Below the pieces are notes generated by a model. That model had not been told where the DNA came from. It worked only from the letters and a program-made list of their open reading frames with translations, and made no database searches. The position numbers and the translations under genes were made by a program. Below are positions 1 to 7,927 of a DNA stretch of 64,000 nt, piece after piece (positions within the stretch are counted from its first letter, which is position 1; every line of letters begins with the position of its first letter). This DNA comes from Chitinophaga sp. CF118 (GTDB lineage Bacteria; Bacteroidota; Bacteroidia; Chitinophagales; Chitinophagaceae), in the NCBI RefSeq assembly GCF_900112615.1, contig NZ_FOMK01000002.1:620001-684000 (forward strand), given 5' to 3'.

Positions 1-35
1 AATAGAAAAGGCTCCGGTTTGGAGCCTTTTCTATT
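1..35. terminator. Perfect 15-bp hairpin, bidirectional terminator
   Basis: Two 15-nt arms pair perfectly around a 5-nt loop (GGTTT). The outer stem is A/T rich, so a T-rich run follows the GC core (GGCTCC/GGAGCC) on both strands. It probably ends a gene to the left of the window, with the separate hairpin at 75-132 serving the gene that starts at 921. Confidence 0.75.
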
Positions 36-74
36 ATATTTTTAATATCTATTGAATTAAGATCCAGTCTGAAA

Positions 75-132
75 AAAGTCATCCTTCGTTCATCCTTCGT
101 TAAAAGACGAAGGATGAACGAAGGATGACTTT
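75..132 (-). terminator. 26-bp-stem terminator with an internally repeated arm
   Basis: The arms 75-100 and 107-132 are perfectly complementary around a 6-nt loop. On the minus strand the stem is followed by a run of six T, and it starts 22 nt after the stop codon of the phosphosulfolactate-synthase-like gene. Each arm is an 11-nt direct duplication containing ATCCTTCGTT, so the stem looks as if it grew by tandem duplication. Confidence 0.8.
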
Positions 133-153
133 ATCTCTACTTTATCTCAGATC

Positions 154-921
154 TTAATCGTTCAGGTAAAAGCTGAAGCTATCTCCTCTAAGACCTATAC
201 GCATTGCTTCCAGGGAGATCACTTCATTAGAAGCTATGTTTCCCAGGTTCACGTTACAGCCTACCAGTTGAAGGAAATACAATTGCTGATCTTTACGGGG
301 AGCTTCCCAGATAATCTTTTCTACAGGAATCTGTGTAAGGATTTCCTGTACCAGTCCTTCACGCACCTCACCTGAATCACGGTAAAGACCTACATTACCC
401 GTTTCCCGGGCTTCAGCGATGATGTATTGTGATCCGGCTTCCATTTCAGATTTCATCAGCTCTATCCACTTGTAAGGAGGCGTAATGTGTTCACGGTCCT
501 TATCCTTGGAACCGATCTCGCTTAATACAGTACCTAATTTTGCCAGTTTTTCTATGTATCCGCATTTCTCTGCATGAGGAATAGAAAGGGAGCCATCGGA
601 GACTTCTACATAGTTAATACCGTAATCCTTGATAATCCGCAGGTAGTCGTCGAACTGGTTACGGATGATGAATGCTTCCAGCAGCAGGCCTCCGAAGTAA
701 ACAGGAATATTATGCGACTGATATATTTTAATCTTTTCGTCCAGGTTAGGTGTTACATATGCAGTACCGAAGGCCAGCTTCACCATATCTACATAAGGAG
801 CGGCACCAGACAGGAAATCTCTTGTATCCTGCAGGCTCAATCCTTTATCAGTAACCATTGTAATACCGTTAGAACGGGGACTTTGTGTACGTTCCGGGAT
901 TTGTTCCAGTTTAAAATTCAT
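154..921 (-). CDS. Phosphosulfolactate synthase family protein (ComA-like)
   Basis: 255 aa, full length for the ComA TIM-barrel family, whose founding members add sulfite to phosphoenolpyruvate to make phosphosulfolactate in coenzyme M synthesis. Visible family features are the N-terminal strand with TMVTDKGLSL, VKLAFGTAYV near residue 47, YFGGLLLEAF near residue 75 and the EAR/GNVGLYR segment. The protein has no signal peptide and should be cytoplasmic. Bacteroidota carry this family without being methanogens, so the real substrate is unknown; sulfonate or sulfolactate metabolism is only inferred. The ATG at 921 lies 23 nt downstream of a TAnnTTTG element. It is monocistronic, ending at the long hairpin 75-132. 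Confidence 0.85.
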   Translation of the reverse strand: MNFKLEQIPERTQSPRSNGITMVTDKGLSLQDTRDFLSGAAPYVDMVKLAFGTAYVTPNLDEKIKIYQSHNIPVYFGGLLLEAFIIRNQFDDYLRIIKDYGINYVEVSDGSLSIPHAEKCGYIEKLAKLGTVLSEIGSKDKDREHITPPYKWIELMKSEMEAGSQYIIAEARETGNVGLYRDSGEVREGLVQEILTQIPVEKIIWEAPRKDQQLYFLQLVGCNVNLGNIASNEVISLEAMRIGLRGDSFSFYLND

Positions 922-944
922 TTTCTATGGATTTAGCTTCCGGA

Positions 945-952
945 CAAAGGTA
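945..952 (-). promoter_or_regulatory. -7 promoter element (TACCTTTG) of the ComA-like gene
   Basis: Perfect match to the Bacteroidota TAnnTTTG -7 element on the minus strand, 23 nt before the ATG at 921. I see no clear TTG -33 box at the usual 19-20 nt spacing. Confidence 0.5.
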
Positions 953-1016
953 TTCAAATTTTCATGGCTGGTGCTCACTAAAAAACGCGTTGTAAGCAGG
1001 GAAGTTGGTTAGTATA

Positions 1017-1886
1017 TCAGAAAAACCGGGCCGACCAATGCCTTTCAAACTGTTGTCCTGCCAGGAGTTTATTAATTCCTTCCTTTTCGAACAGTTCTCC
1101 ACTTGCATTCACGCTATCAGCAATACCACACCAGGGTTCTATACAAACGAAGTCAGCATCTTTTGCAGCCCATATTCCCATAAAAGGAAATCCTTCAAAT
1201 TGCATTTCAATACCATGAGGTGCATAATCACTTTTCAAGGTGATAGCAGTAGAATCCATATGTTTAAATACCAGTGCATCCTGGTAGAATAATGAATGCT
1301 GTAAAGGAAGTTTGTCTGCCTGCTCCAGGTAAGGTACCGAAGTGATCTCAATCAGCCCCTCTGCAGATAAAGGCCAAAGGTTGGCATTTTCCTTTGCGTT
1401 GAAGGAAAGGTAATAATCTTCATATTTCAGCCCTTCTATAAGCGGCACTTTGAATGCCGGATGTGCCCCCACGGAAAAATACATTGTATCAGCACCTGTG
1501 TTCTCTACGAGATATGTTACGGTCAGCTGGTCGCCCAGTAAAGTATAGATCACATTAAAGCGGAAGTTAAAAGGGTATACGGGCAGGGTATGTTCAGTAT
1601 CTGTAAGACTGAAAACAATGCGGGTATCTGTTTGTTCGCTTACTATAAATACATGATCTCTCGCAAAGCCATGCCTGCCAAGTGTGTAGTTTTTTCCTTT
1701 ATATGAGTAAGTATTATTTTTCAGGGTTCCCACAATCGGGAATAGTACGGGGCTCTTTTTTGCCCAGAAGGCCGGATCTGCATTCCAAAGATATTCCAGC
1801 TGGAAGTCTTTACGGATAATTTGCTGCAGTTCTGCTCCCTTTTCAGAAATAACTATTCTCAGATGATCATTAGATAATTCAGGCAT
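1017..1886 (-). CDS. Aldose 1-epimerase family protein (LacX-like)
   Basis: 289 aa, cytoplasmic, galactose-mutarotase fold. The first His is in GRHGFARDH (about residue 73), the second in the conserved GAHPAF (about residue 141), and an acidic residue in CIEPWCGIAD (about residue 250); these match the His/His/Glu active site of aldose 1-epimerases. The length and the EPWCG signature fit the LacX-like branch that acts on hexoses or hexose phosphates. It would interconvert alpha and beta anomers of sugars released from glycans. It has its own TAnnTTTG element at 1903-1910, 16 nt before the ATG. Substrate cannot be deduced. Confidence 0.88.
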   Translation of the reverse strand: MPELSNDHLRIVISEKGAELQQIIRKDFQLEYLWNADPAFWAKKSPVLFPIVGTLKNNTYSYKGKNYTLGRHGFARDHVFIVSEQTDTRIVFSLTDTEHTLPVYPFNFRFNVIYTLLGDQLTVTYLVENTGADTMYFSVGAHPAFKVPLIEGLKYEDYYLSFNAKENANLWPLSAEGLIEITSVPYLEQADKLPLQHSLFYQDALVFKHMDSTAITLKSDYAPHGIEMQFEGFPFMGIWAAKDADFVCIEPWCGIADSVNASGELFEKEGINKLLAGQQFERHWSARFF

Positions 1887-1902
1887 ACAAACTTTTTGCC
1901 TG

Positions 1903-1910
1903 CAAAAATA
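1903..1910 (-). promoter_or_regulatory. -7 promoter element (TATTTTTG) of the epimerase gene
   Basis: Perfect TAnnTTTG match on the minus strand, 16 nt before the ATG at 1886. Part of it is an A/T run, so a chance match is possible. Confidence 0.4.
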
Positions 1911-1925
1911 GCTATTCGGATGCTG

Positions 1926-2141
1926 CTATTTGTTTTTTTTGTTGCTTATCAGGATCAGCGCCAGTCCTACAATCACGACCACGCCACCAGTGTATGTAGG
2001 CCAGCCAACCCATTTATTTTCTTTTTTAGTGACTTCCACAGGACCGAGGTCAACTACTTTTTTTTCTGTTTGTACAGAGAACCCCCTGATAATGATCATA
2101 GCGATACCGGCAATAAGCAGAACCAAGCCCAATGTTTTCAT
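1926..2141 (-). CDS. Small two-helix membrane protein
   Basis: 71 aa. A hydrophobic helix at residues 4-20 and a second at about 50-67 (TGGVVVIVGLALILIS) flank a polar linker with VDLGPVEVTKKENK; the protein ends in a basic tail. This is typical of small inner-membrane proteins common in Bacteroidota genomes with no assigned function. It sits 39 nt upstream of the epimerase start and in the same direction, so the two may be co-transcribed, but the epimerase also has its own promoter match. No catalytic residues are visible. Confidence 0.65.
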   Translation of the reverse strand: MKTLGLVLLIAGIAMIIIRGFSVQTEKKVVDLGPVEVTKKENKWVGWPTYTGGVVVIVGLALILISNKKNK

Positions 2142-2263
2142 GTGATTATGTTTTAATTACTTATGAATGAACAATCCACATGCCAGACCCTGGATTTGGG
2201 ACGGGAATTAAATTCTATACTGAGCAGGAAAACGTAGGATAATATTGTGGGGAAATAACTCCG

Positions 2264-2686
2264 TCAGGAGCCTTCTGAGTGAGCAGGTAGCAGATCGGAA
2301 AGAATCTGCTGGATCATTGGTTTGCCAATAGGTTTTACGAGATAACCGGCAAGGACAGGAAATTCCTTTGCTTTCAGTAAATCGCTATCATGTGTAGAAC
2401 TGGAAAGGATATATATTTTAGCCATTTTACCAGGAGGGAATTCCAGTTTTACAAACTCACGCATAAACTGCCATCCATCCATATATGGCATGTTTACATC
2501 CAGCAAGATGAGCTCAGGCAAGAGATCGGGATGCTCTAAATTTGATATAATGTAAGTTAATGCCTGTTCTCCATCACTGAATTTGAGAACATTCTCCACC
2601 ATTTGCAACCGTTCTAAATGCTGGCGCATTACAAACTGGAACAAATCATCATCATCCACAACGCATACATTTTTAATTTTATTCAT
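2264..2686 (-). CDS. Single-domain response regulator (receiver only)
   Basis: 140 aa consisting only of a receiver domain. The acidic pocket is VDDDD (residues 10-14), the phospho-acceptor is Asp63 in LLDVNMPYMDG, the switch Ser lies in LSSSTHD (about residue 100) and the conserved Lys in YLVKPIG (about 122). There is no output domain, so it must act through a partner protein, as CheY-like regulators do. It is transcribed divergently from the LytS/LytTR pair at 2838 but is not part of that operon. The cognate kinase is unknown. The stop codon is inside a small hairpin, GCTCC TGAC GGAGT. Confidence 0.88.
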   Translation of the reverse strand: MNKIKNVCVVDDDDLFQFVMRQHLERLQMVENVLKFSDGEQALTYIISNLEHPDLLPELILLDVNMPYMDGWQFMREFVKLEFPPGKMAKIYILSSSTHDSDLLKAKEFPVLAGYLVKPIGKPMIQQILSDLLPAHSEGS

Positions 2687-2837
2687 CTTTCTTTGGTTCT
2701 GCGTAGAGCACGGTTATAACCAGCAATTTAAAAGAAAACTTCAAGTTTGCCGCCAAAAAACTGAATTTCATCTCAATGTTTTCTTCACATATGGAATTTT
2801 TTAGTTCTTTTGACCGGTTAAATTGTTTGATAAAGGA

Positions 2838-3896
2838 ATGAATATTTCGCAAAATGATATAAAACCTGCATGGTATTCCAGGAAATGGGCCCAGGTTTTC
2901 CTGCATACTGTTATCTGGATTACCTTATTCAGCCTTCCATATCTGTTACGTCCCTCCGAACACCGGGGTCCTCAAACAGATGAAGATGAAAAAGTAATGC
3001 ACATTCACTTTATCATGAATGCCATATTTCTGACCATCTTTTTTTATCTGAATGCTGGAGTACTAATACCCAAACTTATCTACCGGAAAAAATATCTGGA
3101 ATTTACCACAGTGATATTAGTGCTTTTTGCAGCGCTGGTTGCTTCAAGATGGGTATTTACCGAATTTTTTATGCCCTTTAAGGATTTTGAGCTGAAGCCC
3201 ACCATCATGTTCAGCTTCTTCCCGCTGACATTCATGCTTGCATGTAGTACTGCCTGGAGGATGATCCGCGATAAAATGAATAGTGATAAACTTGCGAGTG
3301 AGCGGGAAAATGAGAATCTTAAAACAGAACTTTCGTTGTTAAGATCGCAGGTAAGCCCTCATTTTATGTTCAATGTATTGAATAATATGGTGGCTCTTGC
3401 CAGGAAGCAGTCCGACCAGCTGGAGCCTTCCCTTATTAACCTATCCTCACTCATGCGGTATATGCTGTATGAAACGGATGAAGATAAGGTACCGCTGGAT
3501 AAGGAAATTGATTACCTGCAAAGTTATATCGATCTCCAACAGCAGCGTTTTGGCACCAAAGTACAGGTAAATGTATCTATGCAACTACCGGAAAGCGCGT
3601 ATGATATAGAGCCCATGCTGCTGATTCCTTTTGTGGAAAATGCCTTTAAACATGGTACGGGGTTGATACAGGATGCCCGTATAGATATAGAACTCCGGGC
3701 AAAACAGGGATTATTACAGTTTTCCGTAATGAACAAATACAATGCTGAATATGAAGAAGTGAAAGATAAAACTTCCGGTATTGGGTTAACAAACGTAAAA
3801 CGCCGGTTAAACCTGTTGTACAAGGACAACTATCAGCTGCTGATCAGTAAAAAAGAAGGCTGGTTCGTGGTGTCTTTACAGTTACATTTGCATTAA
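2838..3896 (+). CDS. Sensor histidine kinase, LytS/YehU (His_kinase) family
   Basis: 352 aa from the ATG at 2838; an in-frame TTG at 2823 is less likely. Four hydrophobic segments (about residues 20-37, 58-78, 90-107 and 122-140) form the membrane sensor. A coiled-coil linker leads to the kinase region: phospho-acceptor His175 in QVSPHFMFN, the N box in LLIPFVENAFKHG and the G box in GIGLTNVKRRL. This is the atypical kinase family that pairs with LytTR regulators, and such a regulator starts 11 nt downstream. The signal sensed is unknown; no separate sensor domain is recognisable. Confidence 0.92.
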   Translation: MNISQNDIKPAWYSRKWAQVFLHTVIWITLFSLPYLLRPSEHRGPQTDEDEKVMHIHFIMNAIFLTIFFYLNAGVLIPKLIYRKKYLEFTTVILVLFAALVASRWVFTEFFMPFKDFELKPTIMFSFFPLTFMLACSTAWRMIRDKMNSDKLASERENENLKTELSLLRSQVSPHFMFNVLNNMVALARKQSDQLEPSLINLSSLMRYMLYETDEDKVPLDKEIDYLQSYIDLQQQRFGTKVQVNVSMQLPESAYDIEPMLLIPFVENAFKHGTGLIQDARIDIELRAKQGLLQFSVMNKYNAEYEEVKDKTSGIGLTNVKRRLNLLYKDNYQLLISKKEGWFVVSLQLHLH

Positions 3897-3907
3897 TCTG
3901 TTATTTT

Positions 3908-4627
3908 ATGAGCCTACGTTGTATAGCCGTTGACGATGAACCACTGGCACTTGATCTGCTGGAAGATAATATCCGCCAGGTACCTTACCTGGAACTGGTA
4001 GCCAAGTGTACAGATGCCTTTGAGGCTATAAAAGTATTACAGGAAACATCAGTCGACCTTATTTTCCTTGATATCCAGATGCCGGGATTAACGGGGTTAC
4101 AGTTTATACAGAGCATGGCACAAAAGCCCATGATCATCCTCATTACTGCCTATGAAAAATATGCATTGGCTGGTTTTGAGCTGGATGTAATAGATTACCT
4201 TTTAAAGCCGGTATCATTACCTCGGTTTATCAAGTCGTGCAATAAGGCCAGGGAGCTGTACCAGCTCCGGCAGAGCAGTACGACCTCCACCCCTGCTGCC
4301 ACACCAGAGTTTTTCTTTGTAAATGCCGACTACAGCCTCCTGAAGATTACTATTGCCGACATCATCTGGATAGAAGCGCTGAAAGATTATATCCGCATCC
4401 ATCTGACCGGAGATGCCAAGCCCGTAGTGACCCGTATGCCCCTGAAACAGGTGGAAGAACAGCTGGCACCGGCCAAATTCATCCGGATCCATAAATCTTA
4501 TATAATCGCAGTTGCCCACATTACCGCCATCAGGAAAAGTAGCGTATTTATCGGTACTATGGAGTTGCCAGTAGGAGATAATTACCGGGAAGCAGTAGCT
4601 GCCCTTACCGGATCCGGGACCAAATAA
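3908..4627 (+). CDS. LytTR-family response regulator
   Basis: 239 aa. The receiver domain (residues 1-120) has acidic Asp9/Asp10, phospho-acceptor Asp55 in LIFLDIQMPG, a Thr in LITAYEKYA and Lys in YLLKPVSL. A linker with a Ser/Thr/Ala/Pro stretch leads to a LytTR DNA-binding domain (about 140-239) with DIIWIEALKDYIRIH and FIRIHKSYI. It should dimerise on direct-repeat operators after phosphorylation by the kinase 11 nt upstream. The next gene in the same direction, an outer-membrane barrel protein, is 111 nt away and has its own promoter match, so it is a plausible but unproven target. Confidence 0.93.
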   Translation: MSLRCIAVDDEPLALDLLEDNIRQVPYLELVAKCTDAFEAIKVLQETSVDLIFLDIQMPGLTGLQFIQSMAQKPMIILITAYEKYALAGFELDVIDYLLKPVSLPRFIKSCNKARELYQLRQSSTTSTPAATPEFFFVNADYSLLKITIADIIWIEALKDYIRIHLTGDAKPVVTRMPLKQVEEQLAPAKFIRIHKSYIIAVAHITAIRKSSVFIGTMELPVGDNYREAVAALTGSGTK

Positions 4628-4709
4628 AATCTCATCCTTGATCTGCGCCTTTCGTCGCATTATTTTAAATAATCGCCTCATTTCATTATGTATAATGGAA
4701 ATACGCAAT

Positions 4710-4717
4710 TAGTTTTG
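4710..4717 (+). promoter_or_regulatory. -7 promoter element (TAGTTTTG) of the outer-membrane protein gene
   Basis: Perfect TAnnTTTG match, 21 nt before the ATG at 4739. The -33 position is weak (TATG at 4687-4690 instead of TTTG). Its presence argues for ATG 4739 rather than the in-frame ATG at 4688, which would lie upstream of the transcription start. Confidence 0.55.
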
Positions 4718-4738
4718 TGTAATCTGAAAAGGAATTTT

Positions 4739-7357
4739 ATGCAAAAAATTATATGGCTTCTCGCCTTGTTGACCTGTTCAATTACTGTGAATGCACAAAT
4801 GCCCGGAGGTGGAATGCCTGGAGGTGGAATGCCCGGGGGCCAAGCCGGTGCCAGACCTGCCAACATTGGCCATCTTTACGGGAAAATATTGGATAGTGAC
4901 GGAAAACCAATGCCTTACACCTCTGTAATCGTTTTTCAAAACCGCCTGGATTCCGCTACCGGAACTAGAAAAGATGTACTCGTAAAAGGTGTTATGACAC
5001 AGAATAACGGGGACTTCAGTCTGGAAGAGCTACCGATATTCGGCCCATTACAGTTGAAAATATCCGCTACCGGTTATAAACCATATACCCAGACAATCGC
5101 CTTCCTTACCAAGAAGCCAGCACCGGGTACTATCCCATCGTTCGATAAGGACCTGGGAAATATCAAACTTACCGCCAGCATCAGTCAGCTACAGGGTGTT
5201 ACCGTAACCGGTGCCAAACCACTGATGAAAATGGATATGGATAAGAAGGTATTCAACGTGGAACAAAACATTACCAGCACCGGTGGTACCGCTCTTGATG
5301 TGATGAAAAATGTGCCTTCTGTAAATGTGGATATTGATGGTAATGTGACAATGCGTAATGCAGCCCCCCAGTTATTCATAGATGGGCGTCCTACCACACT
5401 TACCCTGGAACAGATTCCGGCAGATGCGATAGAAAGCGTGGAAGTGATCACCGCCCCCAGTGCTAAATACGACGCTTCCGGCGGTGGAGCAGGAATACTG
5501 AACATCGTACTTAAAAAGAACCGCAAAACAGGTTATAATGGTAATATTCGTGCAGGCGTTGATAAACGCGGCGCGATAAATGGCGGGATAGATTTTAACC
5601 TGCGCCAGGATAAAGTGAACATCACTGCCAGCGGAATGATTAACCAGAATAAAGGCCGTACTACCGGGTTGACCGACCGTACAAGCCTTAATACAGATCC
5701 ATTAACGCATATCGTGCAGGATAATGAATCCAGGAATGGAGGAGGTTTTGCATTCGCCCGCCTGGGACTGGATTATTTCGCTAACAACCGTACTACATTA
5801 TCGGTATCCGGTGTGAAGGTACATGGTAGTATGAAACCTACCAGCACACTTGATATTGATGCTGATACCACATATACCAATGGCAGGTCAATACATTCTT
5901 ACGGGCGGCGCCTTACCAATAGTAACCGCGTTTTTAACGGTACAGGTCTGGTACTGGGAATGAAACACCTGTTTCCCCATGAAGGCGAAGAACTGACGGT
6001 TGATGCAAACTATTTTGGAGGAGCTTTTGATAACAACTCTACTTATAATACAAACTATTATACTTCCAGAGGAGGCACCTTAACCGGCAATGAATTGCAG
6101 AAGATTGAAGGTAACGGTAAGATGCGGAACATTACCATCCAGACGGATTATGTGAAACCTTTCAATGCAACTACCAAATTAGAGGCGGGATTAAGAGCCG
6201 GGATCAGGCATACAGAAAATAATAACTACAATTATCTCTATGATAATTCTAAAGAGGTATATAATCTGATTCCCAATGTGAGCAGTAATTATGAGAACAA
6301 CGAAAACGTATATGCGGGCTATGCCACTTTCAGCAGCAGCATTAATAATTTCAGCTACAAACTGGGATTGAGGGCTGAAAGTTCTAATTACGACGGTAAA
6401 CTAACGCAGACCAATGAGAAGTTCAGTAATAGTTACCCGGTGAGCCTGTTCCCAACTGTATTCCTCAGTCAAAAATTGAAGAACAGCCAGGAACTGCAAC
6501 TGAGTTATAATCGCCGGATTAACCGTCCTAATTTCTTCCAGCTGATTCCGTTTGCAGATTCTACGGATAAACTGAACATTACGAAAGGTAATCCAAACCT
6601 GGTACCGGAGTTTACACAGTCGCTCGAGTTTTCTTACATGAAAACATTCAAGGGTAATCATACCTTGCTTGCATCTGCATATTATAAATATACCGATCAT
6701 CTGATTACCAGTTATACCAGCCAGGAAACAGATGAAGCTACCGGCAGCACAGCGCTGATCAATACCTACATCAATGCCAACAGCAGTCATACTACTGGTG
6801 CAGAGATTACAGTACAGAATTACCTTACCAAATGGTGGGATATTTCTACCAACCTTAACATCTATAATTCGAAGATCAATACCGGCGACTCAGCAGCTGT
6901 TGAACAGGATGCTTTATGGAGTTTATATGGTAAGTTCAATAGTAATTTCAAGCTACCGGCTTCATTTGATATTCAATTGACCGCTACTTATCAGTCTAAA
7001 ACGAATTTACCGGTTAATAACCAGAAACAATTCGGTGGCGGGCCTCCGGATATGGTGGCGCAGAGCTCTTCACAGGGTTATATCCGTCCTTTTTACGGAA
7101 TAGATATCGCTATCAAAAAGAGTTTCCTGAAGAGCAAAGCTGCGAGCGTAACATTGAGTGTAAGTGATATTTTCAGAAGCCGCAAAACTGATCAGTATTC
7201 TTCCAGTATTTACTTTGTACAGAATTATAACCGTCTGCGCGATCCTCAAATGATAAAGTTGAATTTTGCTTATCGTTTCGGGAAAGTGGATGTTTCTCTG
7301 TTCAAGCGTAAGAGTCAGGGAGCGAATGGTGCAAATATGATGGACGGAATGCAATAA
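4739..7357 (+). CDS. TonB-dependent-receptor-like outer membrane beta-barrel protein (OMP_b-brl_3 type)
   Basis: 872 aa from ATG 4739, which gives a clean signal peptide (MQKIIWLLALL...VNA-Q). The mature protein starts with an MPGGG repeat, then a carboxypeptidase-regulatory-like beta-sandwich (about residues 40-140: GKILDSDGKPMPYTSV), a plug-like domain (about 150-260: LDVMKNVPSVNVDIDGNV, ESVEVITAPSAKYDASGGG) and a long beta-barrel with alternating aromatic strands ending near YRFGKVDVSLF. This architecture is the outer membrane beta-barrel family related to TonB-dependent receptors but separate from SusC. The ligand is unknown. It follows a LytS/LytTR pair and precedes a convergent terminator. 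Confidence 0.85.
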   Translation: MQKIIWLLALLTCSITVNAQMPGGGMPGGGMPGGQAGARPANIGHLYGKILDSDGKPMPYTSVIVFQNRLDSATGTRKDVLVKGVMTQNNGDFSLEELPIFGPLQLKISATGYKPYTQTIAFLTKKPAPGTIPSFDKDLGNIKLTASISQLQGVTVTGAKPLMKMDMDKKVFNVEQNITSTGGTALDVMKNVPSVNVDIDGNVTMRNAAPQLFIDGRPTTLTLEQIPADAIESVEVITAPSAKYDASGGGAGILNIVLKKNRKTGYNGNIRAGVDKRGAINGGIDFNLRQDKVNITASGMINQNKGRTTGLTDRTSLNTDPLTHIVQDNESRNGGGFAFARLGLDYFANNRTTLSVSGVKVHGSMKPTSTLDIDADTTYTNGRSIHSYGRRLTNSNRVFNGTGLVLGMKHLFPHEGEELTVDANYFGGAFDNNSTYNTNYYTSRGGTLTGNELQKIEGNGKMRNITIQTDYVKPFNATTKLEAGLRAGIRHTENNNYNYLYDNSKEVYNLIPNVSSNYENNENVYAGYATFSSSINNFSYKLGLRAESSNYDGKLTQTNEKFSNSYPVSLFPTVFLSQKLKNSQELQLSYNRRINRPNFFQLIPFADSTDKLNITKGNPNLVPEFTQSLEFSYMKTFKGNHTLLASAYYKYTDHLITSYTSQETDEATGSTALINTYINANSSHTTGAEITVQNYLTKWWDISTNLNIYNSKINTGDSAAVEQDALWSLYGKFNSNFKLPASFDIQLTATYQSKTNLPVNNQKQFGGGPPDMVAQSSSQGYIRPFYGIDIAIKKSFLKSKAASVTLSVSDIFRSRKTDQYSSSIYFVQNYNRLRDPQMIKLNFAYRFGKVDVSLFKRKSQGANGANMMDGMQ
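4799..4843 (+). repeat. Three 15-bp tandem repeats encoding MPGGG
   Basis: Units start at 4799, 4814 and 4829; the third has diverged (ending GGGGGCCAA). They encode the Met-Pro-Gly-rich N terminus of the mature outer-membrane protein right after the predicted signal-peptidase site. Confidence 0.85.
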
Positions 7358-7467
7358 TTTTAAACTAATAGCTCCTGACGGAGTCTAATACGAATCTGGA
7401 TGATTGTGCAGAATGGCTTTATATTACGGATGGCAAGCAACAATTATAACTGAAAAGTGAAGAGATT

Positions 7468-7499
7468 AAATGCGAATGATCAGCTGATCATTCGCATTT
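7468..7499. terminator. 32-bp perfect palindrome, convergent terminator
   Basis: A perfect palindrome centred at 7483/7484 (core TGCGAATGATCAG and its complement) with AAA/TTT ends lies between the convergent genes ending at 7357 and 7505. It has no loop in DNA form and will fold with a minimal loop in RNA. TTT plus GTGTTTTA follows on the plus strand. Confidence 0.7.
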
Positions 7500-7504
7500 G
7501 TGTT

Positions 7505-7924
7505 TTATAGATCTTCAGAATCATATACAATCACCTTCTTCCATACAGAAGAACATTCTTTGATAAAATTAAGATGGGCAGGATCTGTCTGATAAATATC
7601 CTGCTCTGCTTTATTTTTGAAGAACAGCAACCATGATACCGCGTAAGAACGATCAATTACATCACGGTTGGTGGTAGAAGGTAAACCGATATGATGCTGC
7701 TGGATAGTTTTAGCGGTCACAGCCAGCTTTTGCAAACCGGCAATCAGTTTTGCTTTATCTTCCTGGCTGTCAGGGTTATTGAGCCAGAAATAAACATGAT
7801 GCACAAATACTTTAGGTACCGGCTTCGCTGCCATTGCTGTAGCCCCTGTGAGTGTGGCAATGCCGGTAACAGCAGCCGTTTTCCCTGCGGCCGCAATGAA
7901 CTGGCGTCTGGATTGTTTTGACAT
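7505..7924 (-). CDS. Tat-exported Dabb-domain protein
   Basis: 139 aa. The N terminus carries a twin-arginine signal (SRRQFI at residues 5-10, followed by a hydrophobic Ala/Gly/Thr-rich stretch and AMAA). The rest is a Dabb (stress-responsive dimeric alpha/beta barrel) domain with VHHVYFWLNNP near residue 40 and SYAVSWLLFFKNKAEQD near 93. Dabb proteins form ferredoxin-like dimers and some bind or convert small hydrophobic molecules; no function can be fixed here. Tat export suggests it folds, possibly with a cofactor, before reaching the periplasm. It starts 3 nt after the stop of the CHAT gene, so it is the last gene of that operon. Confidence 0.85.
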   Translation of the reverse strand: MSKQSRRQFIAAAGKTAAVTGIATLTGATAMAAKPVPKVFVHHVYFWLNNPDSQEDKAKLIAGLQKLAVTAKTIQQHHIGLPSTTNRDVIDRSYAVSWLLFFKNKAEQDIYQTDPAHLNFIKECSSVWKKVIVYDSEDL

Positions 7925-7927
7925 GGG

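Noticed and set aside
4688-4738. Upstream ATG at 4688 as start of the outer-membrane protein
   Set aside because: It would precede the promoter element and destroy the signal peptide position.
2247-7382. Shared 14-mer GCTCCTGACGGAGT downstream of genes ending at 2264 (-) and 7357 (+)
   Set aside because: A 14-mer match within 64 kb on both strands is expected by chance several times; the hairpin is only 5 bp.
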